Shown: piece by piece, positions 10,570-22,874 of the stretch | Position numbering within the stretch: the first letter of the stretch is position 1 | How the letters are laid out: every line of letters begins with the position of its first letter | Origin: Sipunculus nudus | Lineage: Eukaryota > Annelida > Sipuncula > Golfingiida > Sipunculidae | Assembly: GCA_026874595.1 (NCBI GenBank) | Contig: CM049312.1 | Location: forward strand, 70,834,929 to 70,898,928 | DNA: 64,000 nt | Direction: 5' to 3' | Notes under the pieces: generated by a model | Seen by the model: only the letters and a program-made list of their open reading frames with translations | Database searches by the model: none | What the model was told of the DNA's origin: nothing | Program-made: the position numbers and the translations under genes

Positions 10570-11400
10570 TATTTTGTCACGGTCTCGAACTTCAGCTTTA
10601 ATGTCCATCAATTATAATAATAAAATAACAATTTTAATAATTAAGAAACTGAATATTTATCCATTGATTATTGTCATTGTGTTGGTCAAAGGTTAATCAA
10701 TCATGACATTTGAACTCGAAATTGTATCAAATTACGCTTTCAATAACATATGCCCTAAATAGTGTTACGGTAATAATACCTTTCCCCACCAAAACGGTTA
10801 TTTCGAGAAGGAAAGTCGTTATTATTTATATGGCAAAATTTTGTTACCATACCCTATTGTTCGATTTTTCTCTGCTCTCTTTTTTTCTGTTTGTCACCAG
10901 ATAGTGGTGATTGCATTATTTTATTGTGGTGTTGAAAATAGATAGAATATTACCATATGGTTGTTTCTCTAAACTGATGTATATTATATGCAGTGTCATG
11001 AATCGATGTTAGCGTAGGAACGTAGGCTTAGGGAACCCACATGTTTTATTTGAGGGCAGTTTAAGTTCACTTGAAACTCTAAGAGAATTGTTTCTTGTCA
11101 GACTTGTCAGAGTCAGTCTAGAAAGTTTCATGTAATGGTACTTTTTACGATATTTCAGAGACAAAGCACGTGCAAGCATGAGTTTCTCATACTCCGTTTT
11201 AAAGAGAGGTGCTCATTTTAATATTCATGCAAAAAATGTCTGTCACCTCACAAGATCGGATACAATATATAATAATCAAGTGGGATTTAAATTCAAAGCG
11301 CTGTGGTCAGCGTTCGTAGGACATATATTTAGTTTTACTAAGATGTACTTCCTACTCTAGTCTGATATTGTGTATTCCAGTCAAGATATTGATAGGCTAT
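10570..11400. repeat. Duplicon partial copy A'
   Basis: 10575-10850 resembles 7270-7510 and 55800-56050 (TTGTATCA..., CATATGCC/CATATGTCC, GAAAGTCGTTATTATT). 10830-11170 resembles 25890-26180 and 57890-58160 (TTTTGTTACCATACCC, CTGTTTGTCACCAGA, GATGTTAGCGTAGGAACGTAGG). It is a truncated extra copy of the 3' part of the duplicated segment. Confidence 0.7.
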
Positions 11401-13420
11401 ATAAGGCCATTAAGGGAGGATTTAATTCAAAACACTGTGGATTTTATTTATATGCCCACGTTTTGCAAGACAAATTAACTTTTACTCCAAAGAACTACCA
11501 CTTCAGTATTTAATTATAAAAATCTTCTCGAAATGACCGAGTATTTCAGACAACACATTGGTAGGCTCATAAGACCATAAAGGGAGGATTAAATTCTAAG
11601 CACTGGTGAGATTTACTAATATCCTTACATTTTGCAATACATATTTACTTTATAACTATTTAGTTCAACTTCTGTATTTAAATAAAATACCTGTCTATTT
11701 ACCGTCTGTCTCTCACAACAAAATATTCATACTTTATCCCTACAGATCAGTTTATTTAAAAAATTCGATACAATATATAATGACACCACACTGTTCTCCT
11801 GCCCGAGAAGTGTTAGAATACAATACCCAATCAACGAATCTATGAACATAATAAAACTTTATCTGGCAAATGTTAGACTTCTCATTTCTTCAAACTGTCA
11901 GTTGAATAAGAAACAACAGCAGTCTCGTGATAAACGTCATAACGAATCGTCAAGGTCAACGTTAAATTAAATCTATATACAATGCATCAAAACGGTCAAA
12001 TGACAATAACATGGGAATCTGAATCAAAACACCAAGTGATAACTTAAAAGCAAACCTTTGTGATAAAGATTTGCTCGCATACCCATGTTTTCTAAGACCT
12101 GATTTAACTCTACCCCTGAAATTAATCAAAATAACTGTCGTACTAACCATGTGTTCAAAAGAATTTTATACCTTATTTGTATAGTTTCAATTATTAATCG
12201 CATATACAGCGACATCCTACATAATCTTATTCCGCCCAAACACTGTCTGACTTCAACAGCCACTCTATGAATCTATAATAAAATTACTAAAACATGTCTG
12301 ACAAATGACTTTACTTCGACTTCTATATTTAAATAATGTAACCGTTTCGTACTTACCATGTGTTAAAGACCGTAAGATATTCATACTTTATTGATACAGT
12401 TCAGTTATTTTAAATATTCCATACAATAACAGTGACACTCTATATATACTAGTCTTCCAACCAAACAGCGTCTGAAAACAACAGCCACTGCATGAATCTG
12501 TATCAAAATATTAAAACATATCTAATTAATGTTACTTTTTTATATTTTTATCAGCCTATCAGATAGAATTAGCAGTTACACTATTCTCGTCATAAACTGC
12601 ACTACTAATCATCAGCATCAAGGCTTAATGTAATATATATACAATGTATCAAAACTCTCATCTGACAAAAACTTCGCAGCGTAAATCCGAATATCAAAGG
12701 AAAACTTAAAACCAGAACGTTCTGATAAAGATTTGCTTATATATCCACGTTTTCTAAACAGTGCCTAGTTTTAATACGACTTTATTTTACCTCTGCAATA
12801 CGACTTTATTTTACTTAGCGTGTGTTCCAGATAAAAAGACAACCAGATAATCACACTTTATTTGTGAAGTTTTGTTATTTTAATTATTCGATTGAAAGGT
12901 ACAGCGACACCCTGCACCATCTTTTTTCCGCCCAAACGTTGTCTGAATACAAAAGCCACTCTATGAATCTATAATAAAATAAATAAAACATACCTTACAA
13001 AAGTAGCTTTTCATATTTCTTTAAAAACAATAAAATACAATTAGCAACTACAGTATTGTCCCCATAAACTTCATCAAGTATAAATTTATTGTATATTCAA
13101 GGCAATAAACTATTGACTGACAACAACGTGGGAGCCTTAATCCAAACATCAAGTGATATTTTTAATCCGAGCCGTCGTGGTAAAGATTTCTTAACATATC
13201 TTAGTATTCTAAGACGTAGTTACTTTTGATACAGTTCTAGTCTACTTTTGTAATTAATTCAAATCACTCTCGTACTTAGCGTGTGTTTACGACAACAAGA
13301 CATTCATATTTCATTTTACAGTTTTATTTTACAATTATTCAATGCAATATACAGCGACACTCTACATACAGTTCTTCCCCCTATAATGTCAAAATAAAAC
13401 AGCCAGTCTATCAATCATAC
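11380..13420. repeat. Diverged tandem array, unit about 430-470 bp
   Basis: Recurring landmarks in the same order: GAATCTATAATAAAA (11837, 12267, 12493, 12965), TCTCGTGATAAAC/TCTCGTCATAAAC, ACAATGCATCAAAAC, GATAAAGATTTGCT, CATGTTTTCTAA, TCGTACTTACCATGTGTT and CAGCGACA..CTACAT. Units are strongly diverged and one (12267-12493) is a half unit. No coding frame spans it. Confidence 0.7.
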
Positions 13421-13424
13421 GTTC

Positions 13425-13900
13425 TCTCAACCCATTATATTTAATGTATACACCAGTGACCGCAGGGAATCTCTGAGAGTTGTAAATGGATCAAATACCC
13501 CGATGATACGGCACTGCTTAGCCTTTGTGATAACTCAGACCTAGATTATAGGTTAGAGGGACAAAGATTTGCGAATAGGTGTGGCAATAACTTCTAAGAT
13601 CTCAATGTTAGCAAATTATTATATAATTATAGGTGAGGTAACAAGACACACGAATCCTCTTGTCATAAACGATGGAAAATAAGACAAACTACAAATGTTT
13701 GAGCACAATAATAGACAACCAATTAATTTTTGAAGCTAATGTGCAAACATTTATAAAAAGGCAAACATGCGATTGTTTTTCCAGAGAAAACTGCTCCGGA
13801 TGAATGTCGATACGATAATAATAATAACATACTGTATTACAAGCACGTTCGGAAATTGAAATACAGCATCAAAAAACAAACTTGGAAGAATTGTTCGTTG
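13425..13900 (+). pseudogene. LINE reverse transcriptase relic (Rex/CR1-like)
   Basis: Plus-strand pieces in shifting frames read FNVYTSD, then IKYPDDTALLSL (a decayed Y-A-D-D box), YRLEGQRFANRCGNN, LNVSK, and later TIIDNQLIFEANVQTF. This order is typical of the palm and thumb of a Rex1/CR1-type LINE reverse transcriptase. Several stops and frameshifts make it a dead fragment. Clade assignment is tentative. Confidence 0.6.
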
Positions 13901-14641
13901 CAGAATTATTGCAGAAATAATTATAAAAAAAACATAAGATGTACTTATATAATATCAGGGGCACAATTTCCTTTTGCACTTTGGGAAGCAGTGTTAGCGG
14001 GGTGACCCCATCCCTTGATGCATTCAACATTTCAGCAATTTTGAAGCATATTTGGTGTAAAATAACTGGGGATATTCTCGCTTTTGAAAACAACACACAA
14101 CATATTTAATTCTTTGACCTAAAAACACTTGGGGTAGCAAACATCCCCTGACATCCCCCCCCCCTTGGTTTAACCGCTGGTTATCTCAATTTCTATTGGA
14201 ACTTTGGACCCTGGTGTGCACTCAAGCAGGCAAGAGGTGTGCTCTGAGAGGGGAGAGATTTTTTTCTTTAATTTGGCAGGTTAAAGGCAAGTAAACTACA
14301 TAAAAACTTACAGAGTAATACTGTAGGTACTGAAGAAAGAGATTTGTTTATTTTGGCTTCATATGTAAATTATTTGTGTGGCAAATTAGCAAGTTAAATT
14401 TGGGATAGGGTGGAAAATTTTACTTGGCCATTGTGTTATTGGGATGACAGGTTTTCAATAGGTGCTTTCATTCACCACCATTGACTACAAGTGGTCAGCA
14501 AGTGCACACCAAGGAGGGCTTTGTAATGGTACCTGAAGGCTCTGTGTTATAACATGGTGGCTTGAATGTTCATAGTTAGCTTGGGCCAGTAATATTTTTC
14601 ACATGATTTTGTTTAAAGTGCCAAAATGAATTTTGTAAAAT

Positions 14642-15440
14642 ATGCCACTGGAAGAGTTTAAAAGGACTAGGTCTGATCTTTCCAGCTCCTCATCAGATTC
14701 ATCTGTTGCCATCACTTAACCTTGATGATAGTGTAATAGAGGACAGTATGGGTTCTCTCACAGAGGAACATATGTTTAAAGTGTTAGAAAGTTACAAAAA
14801 GGAAATCTTGACAGAGACAAGAAAATCTATTGCGATAGAAATAGAGGGAACAATAATGGAAAAATGTGTAAAGCCTCTTGAAAATAAAATACATGAACTT
14901 GAAAATGTGGTAGTCAGTTTAAAGCAGGAAAACATTGCACTGAAAAACGAATGTGAACAGACAAAAAACATGACAAGAGAGGCAAAAATTAATGCTGTGA
15001 ATAATGAGCAATACTCTAGAAGGTGTAATATAAGGATACTTTGTGTCACAGATAAAGATAAAACTGAGGATACAAGGAAAGTAGCCATTTCATTTTTTTT
15101 TTCAAAATAAACTGAATGTAAAGGTAGAAGAAAGATCCATAGATGTGGCACATAGGGTGGGGACAAGTCGACATGACTCAGATAGGGCTATTATTGTTAA
15201 ATTTATGTCTAGGGATGAAAAGCTTTCTGTAATGAAGCTAAGAAGCAGTTAAAAAATAGTGGCATTATCATTGTTGATGATATGTGTGCTGAAATGCAAA
15301 CAAAATGTTTAATAGAGTAAAAAAAAGATCAACGTGTCTCTGATGCATGGACGTGGGACGGGAAGGTGTTTGTCAAAGGGAGGGATGATAAAGTGTTTAG
15401 GGTCAAGTATGGAGATCAGCTGGATGTGGTAATGAAGTAA
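14642..15440 (+). pseudogene. LINE ORF1, coiled-coil RNA-binding protein, frameshifted
   Basis: Likely start ATG at 14642 (MPLEEFKRTRSD, serine-rich), with a frame change into the segment from 14706. A coiled-coil stretch follows (KPLENKIHELENVVVSLKQE). After a poly-T run at about 15090-15100 the frame shifts again, and the RNA-binding part continues as KLNVKVEERSIDVAHRVG, then RAIIVKFMSRDEK, then KVFVKGRDDKVFRVK near 15370-15410. This matches the L1-type ORF1 plan of coiled coil, RRM and C-terminal domain. Length variation of the T run is the probable cause of the main frameshift. Confidence 0.65.
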
Positions 15441-15887
15441 ATTGAAAGGGCTTTGGATCATAGCTTTCCCTTTTCGTATTGATATAATTATTATTATCAT
15501 CATTATCAAAATATTATTTTTGGGTGTACTGGTCCAAGCTACCAGGTACCATAGTATGTCTTATGTATATTTTTGTCACCTTATGTTCTGGGTCACTTGT
15601 TTGTGTCTTTTACGTGTTTATATGATACTTGGTATTCAATGTAAAAGTGGTGAAATGATGAAATACACTAAATGTAAGCTACATGTTCCCCAGTTTGGGA
15701 GCATCACATTTTCCCTTTATATTTGGTTACAAAGATATTACTGTACGTTGAAAATAAGATATTCACACATGTATTAAACTTTGTGTTTACAATTATTCAT
15801 GAACTTATGGATTTATAGAAATAGGTGCATATACCATATTTTATTCCTGTAAAAATAGAAGGTCCTACTTCAACAAATAAAATATCA

Positions 15888-18800
15888 ATGATGAATTTTA
15901 AGATTCTGAGTATTAATGCTAATGGGATTCGGAATTATATTAAAAGAAGGAAATTATTTAATTGGTGTCACAAAAAAGGATTGGATAAAGGTATATGTTT
16001 TATTCAGGAATCCCATTCTGATAAAAATGTGAACAAGCAAGGAAACACCAATGGAGGGGTCATAGTTTCTTTTCCCATGGTACAAATCAGGCCAGGGGAA
16101 CATTGACTTTATTTGGGTCAAAACTAGAATTCACACTTTTGGATAGTAAAGTGGACGATGCAGGAAGATTTGTTATGCTATATTGTATCATTCAAGGGTC
16201 ACACTTTTTGCTGATTAATGTTTATGGTCCTAACAGTGAGACTGAGCAATTATTATGTTACGAGAATATGTATGATACAATAAAGGATATTTTTCAGCCC
16301 GACGAAAATACTAAGATAATTTGGGGTGGGGACTTTAATTTTTGCTTCTCTGATGATGATCGTGATGGAGGTAAATTTACGCTTAAGTCAAAAACAGTCG
16401 TCATGGTTAAGAGGTCTATGGAAATACTAAATCTATGTGATATCTGGAGAGTTCGAAACCCAAAAGTTAAAAAAACCACCTGGAGACGATTATGTCCAAT
16501 TACACAACGGCGATTAGGTTTCTTTTTAGTGTCATCGTCTCTGCAACAATATTTTTCACACTGTGATATTACACCCAGTGTTGGCTCGGATCATTCAGCT
16601 GTACAGCTGACACTTAGGTCATTGAAAACTGATAAACATGGGCCTTCCTTCTGGAAATTTAATTGTTCACTTATTAAAGATATAGATTATATAAACAAGA
16701 TGAAGGAGTGTATTGTTACAACTAAGCAGGAGTTAGATCACACAGAGCTAGATGCACGAGGTAAATGGGAGTATCTGAAATATAGCATTAGGAAGTTTAC
16801 AATAACTTATTCTAAAGAAAAGAATAGAAGATTTAAAGATAAATACCTTTCATTAGAAAAAGAAGTAAAAGAAATGGAATGTACCATCAGTAAAAATCCG
16901 AGTCAAGAAAACATATAAAAATATGAAAAGAACAAGGATGAATTAGAGGAAAGCTATAATAAAATAACTGAAGGAATTATAATTAGGTCAAGAGCACAAT
17001 GGCCTGAGCAAGGTGAAAGAAATAATAAATACTTTGTAAACTTGGAAAGGAGAAACCAGAATAAAACTTGTTTTAGAAAATTGCTTATCGATGGAAATGA
17101 GGTTACAAATCAGGAAAATTTTATGAAAGAAATTTATAATTTTTACTGTACAAGAAATGAGAGAAAAATAGATAAAAGTTTTTATGATTGTGAACATTTT
17201 TTAGATAGTTGCTCTAACTTACCAGTATTAAGTACAGAAGAAGCAGAGTTGTGTGAAGGTATGATTACTTTTACTGATGTACACAATGCGTTAAAATCTA
17301 TGGCGAATAACAAGACTCCTGGAAATGACGGGCTTTGCAAAGAATTCTATTTATGCTTCTTCAGTGAATTAAGAAGTTATTTGACTACATGTCTTAATGA
17401 ATGTTATAATTTTGGTGAACTGACTACAAGTCAAAAACAGTCAGTAATCACTCTTTGGGAAACCTGGAAAAGATGTAAGATTCATTAATTCATGGAGACC
17501 CATCAGTTTAATCAATGTTGACTGAAAAATCCTTAGTTAAATACTTGTAGCACTTTTAAGTAAAGTTCTAAATAAATTGGTTGATATGGATTTAAATGCA
17601 TTTGTTCCAGGACGCTACATAGGGGACTCAGTACGCCTTATATCAGATATAATTGAGTATTGTAAAGTAGAAAAAAAACTGGAATATTGTTTGGTGCTGA
17701 CTTCGCTGCAGCTTTTGATTCCGTAGATCATGTGTTTATGTTATCGGTATTGAAACGGTATGGATTTGGACCAATGTTTATCAACTGGATAAAATTAATT
17801 CATACAGGTTCACAAAGTTGTGTGGATATTCAACCAGATATTTTCCTGTGTCAAGAGATACTAAGCAAGGTGATCCAATTGCACCATATTTGTTTATTCT
17901 TGTGATAGAAATCTTAATGCATATGGTAAGATCAGGAAAAATGTAAAAGGCATTCATATAGGTAGCGATGAAGTAAAATTAGCAATATTTGCTGATGATC
18001 TTACTTTTTTCCTGTCAAATATGAAGTCATTTAAATATTTGATATCAATAATTGACACATTTGCTAATTATACTTCATTAAAAGTGAATTACGAAAAATC
18101 AGATGCAGCTTGGTTGGGAAAATGGAAGAAAAAGGATGAAACAGCTATTTCATGTAAATGGGTTAATTTAACAAAATCTGCTATTAAAATTCTTGGGATA
18201 TGGTACACATACAATGAAGAACTTTGTTATAAATACAACTTTCAGACAGTGGAGGAAAAACTTAAGTTACTATTCATCATCTGGTCAACTAGAAACCTTA
18301 CAATATTTGGACGAACAGAAAATTGTAGAACTCTAGCCTTACCAAAGATTTTGTATGTTTGTAATATGTGTACTGCACCAAAATATTTATGAATAATATC
18401 ACATTACTCATGAGACAGTTTCTATGGAAGGGTAAGCGACCTAAAGTCAAATATGAGACAGTCATTGGATCCTATGACCAGGGAGGTTTGAGCTTCCCAG
18501 ATGTGAGTACAAGAATAAAAACTCAGTATGTAATGTGGATAAAATAAATTAATTACAGGTTCGGATAGAACAAGGAAAACAATCCCTCAGTTTTATTTGA
18601 AATCAATTGGAGGTATAGATGCAATTTCACTGAATTTTGATATAAAGAGAATTCCATGTCAAATGTTGCCATTTAATAGGTAATGCCTGAAAGAGTGGTC
18701 ATATTTTGTTAAAAAGTACCATGAACCAGCCCAGGAAGTTATCGTACAGCCTTTGTGGAATAATTGTTATTTGAAGTTCAAAAAATAGTCTTTTTTGTAA

Positions 18801-19250
18801 AATATTTGGATAGTTTAAACATAAGAACGGTGAAAGACCTTTTAACAAATAATGGTTATGTGTGTACTTGGCATGAATTGAGGGTAAGGTACCCACCATT
18901 ATCATTTAACAAGTATTTTTCATTGAGATCTGTTATAGGTTCAGTACCTCAAGACTGGATTAGCTTATGTATATCAGAAGAGTTTGTAGAAATTAGAGAA
19001 CAATGTGTTGTTACAGATACCGGAATTATTGATTTAGCAGAGATTACATCTAAAAGGGTATATGATTCACTTATTAAAAAGAAGAGCACTCAGTCAAGAA
19101 CATTAAAGAAGTGGGTTGAAAGTGGGGAAATTAGTAGCAGGGAATCCCAATATAAGATTTTACATAACTATTTAACTATTCTTTTAATGTCACAACTATA
19201 TTGTTCGGGGTATTACTTGTTAAGAAAAACCTGTTGCTGAAGCAGCTTAT
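15888..19250 (+). pseudogene. LINE ORF2, endonuclease and reverse transcriptase, frameshifted
   Basis: Starts at ATG 15888 or 15891 (MNFKILSINANGIRNYIKRR). APE-type endonuclease motifs: SINANG, IQESH, LLINVYGPN, WGGDFNF, TTWRR and GSDHSAV (to about 16600). Reverse transcriptase motifs: NKTPGNDGL (17310), FAAAFDSVDH (17700), GDPIAPYLF (about 17870) and IFADDLT (about 17990). The tail has FLWKGKRPKVKY near 18420. Breaks: frameshift near 16070-16100, in-frame stop at 16916-16918, and shifts near 17490, 17690, 17900 and after 18390. It would nick DNA and copy its own RNA if intact. Confidence 0.75.
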
Positions 19251-19727
19251 CATGACCTACAAAATGGATATTTTTTTTAAAAAAGAAATCATCCTGACAC
19301 TAAGTTATTTGCGTGTTTTACTAATAGATTGGAACTATTGCAAAATATTGAATATGAATTAGCTCAGAATAAAGGAAAATTAAATGTACATCTCCAAAAT
19401 TTGGGAAAAATATTACCACAGTTGTTATATTAATATATTAGACTGTATATAAATGCTATGAACGAGAAGTTTCCTGTCCTCATTCGATAAGTCACTATTA
19501 TATTACAATTTGATATTGTTTGTTAGTATATCGTATGATGTTATTTGTGAGGAAAAAGTATTATTAATGTATGAAATATTGTTAGCATGTTTGTAAAGTT
19601 GTTGTTATTGTATAATGTCTTGTTTGTATTGTATAATGTTATTATGTTGGTATTTGTATTTGTTTGTAATTGTATGTATATATGAATAAATAAAAAAAAA
19701 ATCCATTGGAGTGAGGGGTAATATAGT

Positions 19728-19762
19728 ACTCCCCCCCCCCCCCCCCCCACACACACACCCCA
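19728..19762. repeat. Poly-C run followed by (CA)n
   Basis: About 18 C followed by ACACACAC, just past the LINE tail. Open frames across it are artefacts. Confidence 0.9.
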
Positions 19763-19764
19763 CC

Positions 19765-20440
19765 GCGACCCCGTTCCCAACCAAATTGCTCTTCTGTACT
19801 GTCTTATTAACAGTTTACTACTCAACATTACCTACCATCACTGCTCGTCTGTAATCAAAGAATGTTGCTGGCAAACTCATTAAAAGAAACATATACAGTT
19901 GTAAAAATTGTGATTAAACCCTTCCATTTTGAACTCACTCATGTGTATCCTAATCGTGTTTCTGATATTAGCAACCATGTAACTGTGGCCATCCTTCAAC
20001 ATTCTACAATCTACATAATTCATTTTTCATTTTAATGATTTTAATGTATTATTTGACCAAACGTTTCCGTTTGACTTGATTCTCGTTCCTACATAAGCAA
20101 AGATGTAGCAGTTATGAGTTGTGAAGTTTTGTTTTTCATCATGTTTTAATAGTCTGCATATTTCAACTAAATGAATAAGTATTAAAACGTGAACAGCATA
20201 TTCTTCTTAAATAGCCCAGAAAGAAGAAAAAGGCACAACAAAGTTTTAAAAGTAGTTGGTTACGCTATATAGCAATGTCTGTTTTACAATAATGAGATAT
20301 GTGAAACAACAGACTATTCAATATCGAATCAGTCAATGTATAAAATAAACTTGTAAATTGCCTGAGTGAATCAGGCAATTTGTAAAACAACTGAAAATTC
20401 ATGCAATTTACACATTAACTGATTTTACACATTGACTGTA
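19765..20440. other. No gene seen
   Basis: AT-rich sequence between the LINE and the DIRS-like element. A short repeat with GTAAATTGCCTGAGTGAATC and its partial inverse CAGGCAATTTGTAAA (20355-20385) can form a hairpin. Nothing else is recognised. Confidence 0.5.

Positions 20441-20441
<1 letters not shown>

Positions 20442-20492
<51 letters not shown>
20442..20492. repeat. (TA)n microsatellite
   Basis: Pure TA run of about 50 bases. Confidence 0.95.
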
Positions 20493-20495
<3 letters not shown>

Positions 20496-20651
20496 AATAA
20501 TGATAAACGACTGGACCTTTGGGGTATCCTGGTTTATTGCAAAACATTATGCAAACTACCTTTGCAAATCAGTGCAATGCAAGGCTATAAACATGAAATA
20601 ACAGCCTGAACACCACCTAAGATGTTCTGTCGTTTATACACTAATCAATGA

Positions 20652-21485
20652 TTAATACATATGCTCTATGAATTTAGCCCGATCATTTTCGTCTGATGTA
20701 TCCAGATGATCTATATATAACAGGGATTTCCAATCACCCTGCGCCCCTATTACCTCGACTAGGACACCGCTCTTTAGAGCTAATGTCGCACCTCCTCTAC
20801 GGAAAAAAATGGCCACTATACATTGTACAGGGAGACCCATTTTGGAAAGTATAAAAGCATTAATGTGAAATCGTGATATGTAACAGAACTGGCAGATTTA
20901 TTACCCCGGTAGATAAATATGAAAGAATTGGGTCTGCGTTCCGGAATCCTGGCTGCGCAAAACACGATGTGCCTTCCTGCGCATAATATTTTATCCTTGT
21001 TCCAAGGCAACGACACATAAGGAAGACGCTCACGAAACTGGTTGGTTTTCGACTGCCTAAGATTTACAACCACCACCCACTTGTGAACCAGGCAGTCCTG
21101 TAATGTAATGAATTGTGAAGAATTACCGCCCCTCGGGGAAAGGCTAGCCTTCCTCAGCATTTCATAAAACGCGAGAAGGCATGCTGTCCAAAAGATATTA
21201 TCACTTCCGTTTTACAGGATTCAGTGGTCTCTAATATTACGGAGTATGCCAGGCGTCATCGGCCACTTCCTTTTGGTGTCGTTGCCTTTTTTTTCGCTTC
21301 ATGCCATTAAACAGCCCTTTAAGATACGTATTTCCAGTCATATGATTACACAGCCCGTTCTCAACATGTAACAGCCTAACTACATTCAAATAATATGTAA
21401 CTGATCTAACTTTAAGAAACGTGGAGAGATCTACAACATAACGATATAAATGATCGCTCTGCAGAGGAAGCGGGTTGTATTCCAT
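20652..21485 (-). pseudogene. Tyrosine recombinase domain of DIRS-like element
   Basis: Pieces in order on the minus strand: YRYVVDLSTFLKVRSVTYYL and NVVRLLHVENG (N-terminal SAM-like domain, 21237-21485); LRKASLSPRGG, where the first catalytic Arg region should lie; VVNLRQSKTNQFRERL (20816-21160); then FFRRGGATLALKSG, IGAQGDWKSLLYIDHLDTSD (20652-20840). In this family the box preceding RRGGAT normally carries the catalytic His (HxFRRGGAT); here that position reads Ile. The nucleophile Tyr in LLYIDHL is present. Frameshifts separate the pieces, so no active recombinase is made. Confidence 0.7.
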
Positions 21486-21681
21486 GTCAGCACAAAATTT
21501 ATGACTTCAACTGACTTCTTAAGCAAGCTTTGGAGCTCTTGGTAAATGCGGCTTTTCGATATTTTAGGGCTTGGGCATCCAATAACCCCTCCACTTCCTT
21601 CACCGAGAGACCTGCGAAAATCTGACGCACAGCGATGACATTGACATATGATTTTATGTCGATATTAAAAAACTGACGATT

Positions 21682-22850
21682 TCAGGTACCATATAAAACT
21701 ACATTCCACAGGACTTCAAAGGGCAGAATCTGACCAGACTCATGCAGGTGTGAAACAGATTCCGGTAAGTCATGAGCTTTTCCAGGTACATAGACAGCTC
21801 TCACCACAAAGTTGTAGGTCGCAGCACACCAAACAGCTGACGCAACAGAACCATGAGAGCCGGACTTCTTGCAGCACAATTATCAAGTATTGACATTCCA
21901 CAATGATTGCCCATTTGAACATACACAATTTGTGTTAGCACATAAATGACCCCATCGTAACACTGCCATTGCAGCCATAGCCGTCTCTTTATAATTGATA
22001 GGCAGATTTTGAAATTCTGGATAGTCTTGAGACCAACTTTTTAAAAAAAAATCACCATTGTGGAATACGGCTCCGCTGCCCTGTACATATGCGTCGGTCA
22101 TAATCGGAGTAATTTGACGGGGATCAATAAATGGAACAACACCGTTAAATTGTACAACAAAATCGCGCCACCAAATAATATCCTTCTTCACTGCTCCTGG
22201 AAGTTTTAATTTATGATAAGGCCACTTTAATTAACTTATAGCGTTAAGAATGCGCCGCAGAAAAGTTCGTGCTCCGCGAACGAGTTTCACCGCAAAATTG
22301 AGTTTCCCGCGATACTTTGTAGTTTTTGTTTCGTGACACGTTTCTTTTGTAAGTTATGCTCTACAATATGACGCAAATTAATAAGCTTATCCCGTGGCAG
22401 CGAAAGCACGCAGTCACATGTCAATGAGTATTCCAAGAAAATCAAGCGCAGTCGTTGGTGCTATCAGCTTTTACTCGTTCAAGGGAACCCTAATGCAACA
22501 ATGAGGCTCTTTAGAGTATTCCAGGCCTTTCTACACTGGCGAAACGTGTCACCGAAAACCAGAAAATCGTCCTGATATGTGACTATTTTGTTGAAGCCCC
22601 TATGGTTCATCATATGTTTGATAGCTTGAGAGACCCTTTAAATATAGATGGTGACGCTCGCGCGCCGAATGGAAGTTTAACATCATAAAGGTAGCGATGC
22701 TGGCCATTTTTAAACACCCACTGCAGACTAGTTGCCTGTTGTGAGTACGTGTTGATTTGCACATTACGGTACGAGGACTTTATGTCAATCTTTGCGAGGA
22801 ATGCTCTTGCTTAAATCTGTGACACTGCTCAAAAGATTCGTAGGATTTCG
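21682..22850 (-). pseudogene. Reverse transcriptase and RNase H of DIRS-like element
   Basis: Minus strand, from 22850 downward: FLAKIDIKSSYRNVQI (RT motif with catalytic Asp), LPFGARASPSIF, then YQDDFLVFGD (Y-x-D-D box) and FLGILID-like sequence near 22430. The RNase H part at 21883-22191 reads IIWWRDFVVQFNGV, then MTDAYVQGSGAVF (catalytic Asp), and NLPINYKETAMAAMAVLRWG. The linker at 21682-21879 has AATYNFVVRAVYVPGKAHDL and SVSHLHESGQ. Several stops and shifts are present. Confidence 0.7.
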
Positions 22851-22874
22851 ATGTGTCGATTTTTATCCGGTTTG

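Larger units (their letters stand above)
14180..19701 (+). mobile_element. L1/Tx1-like LINE, nearly full length but broken
   Basis: One element in the plus direction: leader, ORF1 (about 14642-15440), ORF2 with endonuclease then reverse transcriptase (about 15888-19250), a 3' UTR, and an AATAAATAAAAAAAA tail ending at about 19701. The 5' end is placed only roughly and no target duplication was found. Frameshifts and stops in both ORFs show it is no longer active by itself. Confidence 0.8.
20640..22870 (-). mobile_element. DIRS-type tyrosine-recombinase retrotransposon, truncated
   Basis: On the minus strand the order is reverse transcriptase (about 22850-22250), RNase H (about 22200-21890), linker (21880-21680), then a tyrosine recombinase domain (about 21485-20650). 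This order with a recombinase instead of an integrase marks the DIRS order. Frames are interrupted many times. The gag part is missing because the 5' side abuts a Penelope-like element near 22870. The inverted terminal repeats of DIRS elements were not identified. Confidence 0.75.

Noticed and set aside
11380-13420. CRISPR-like array from regular repeats
   Set aside because: Units are over 400 bases, diverged and contiguous, with no short repeat and unique spacer pattern, in an animal genome.
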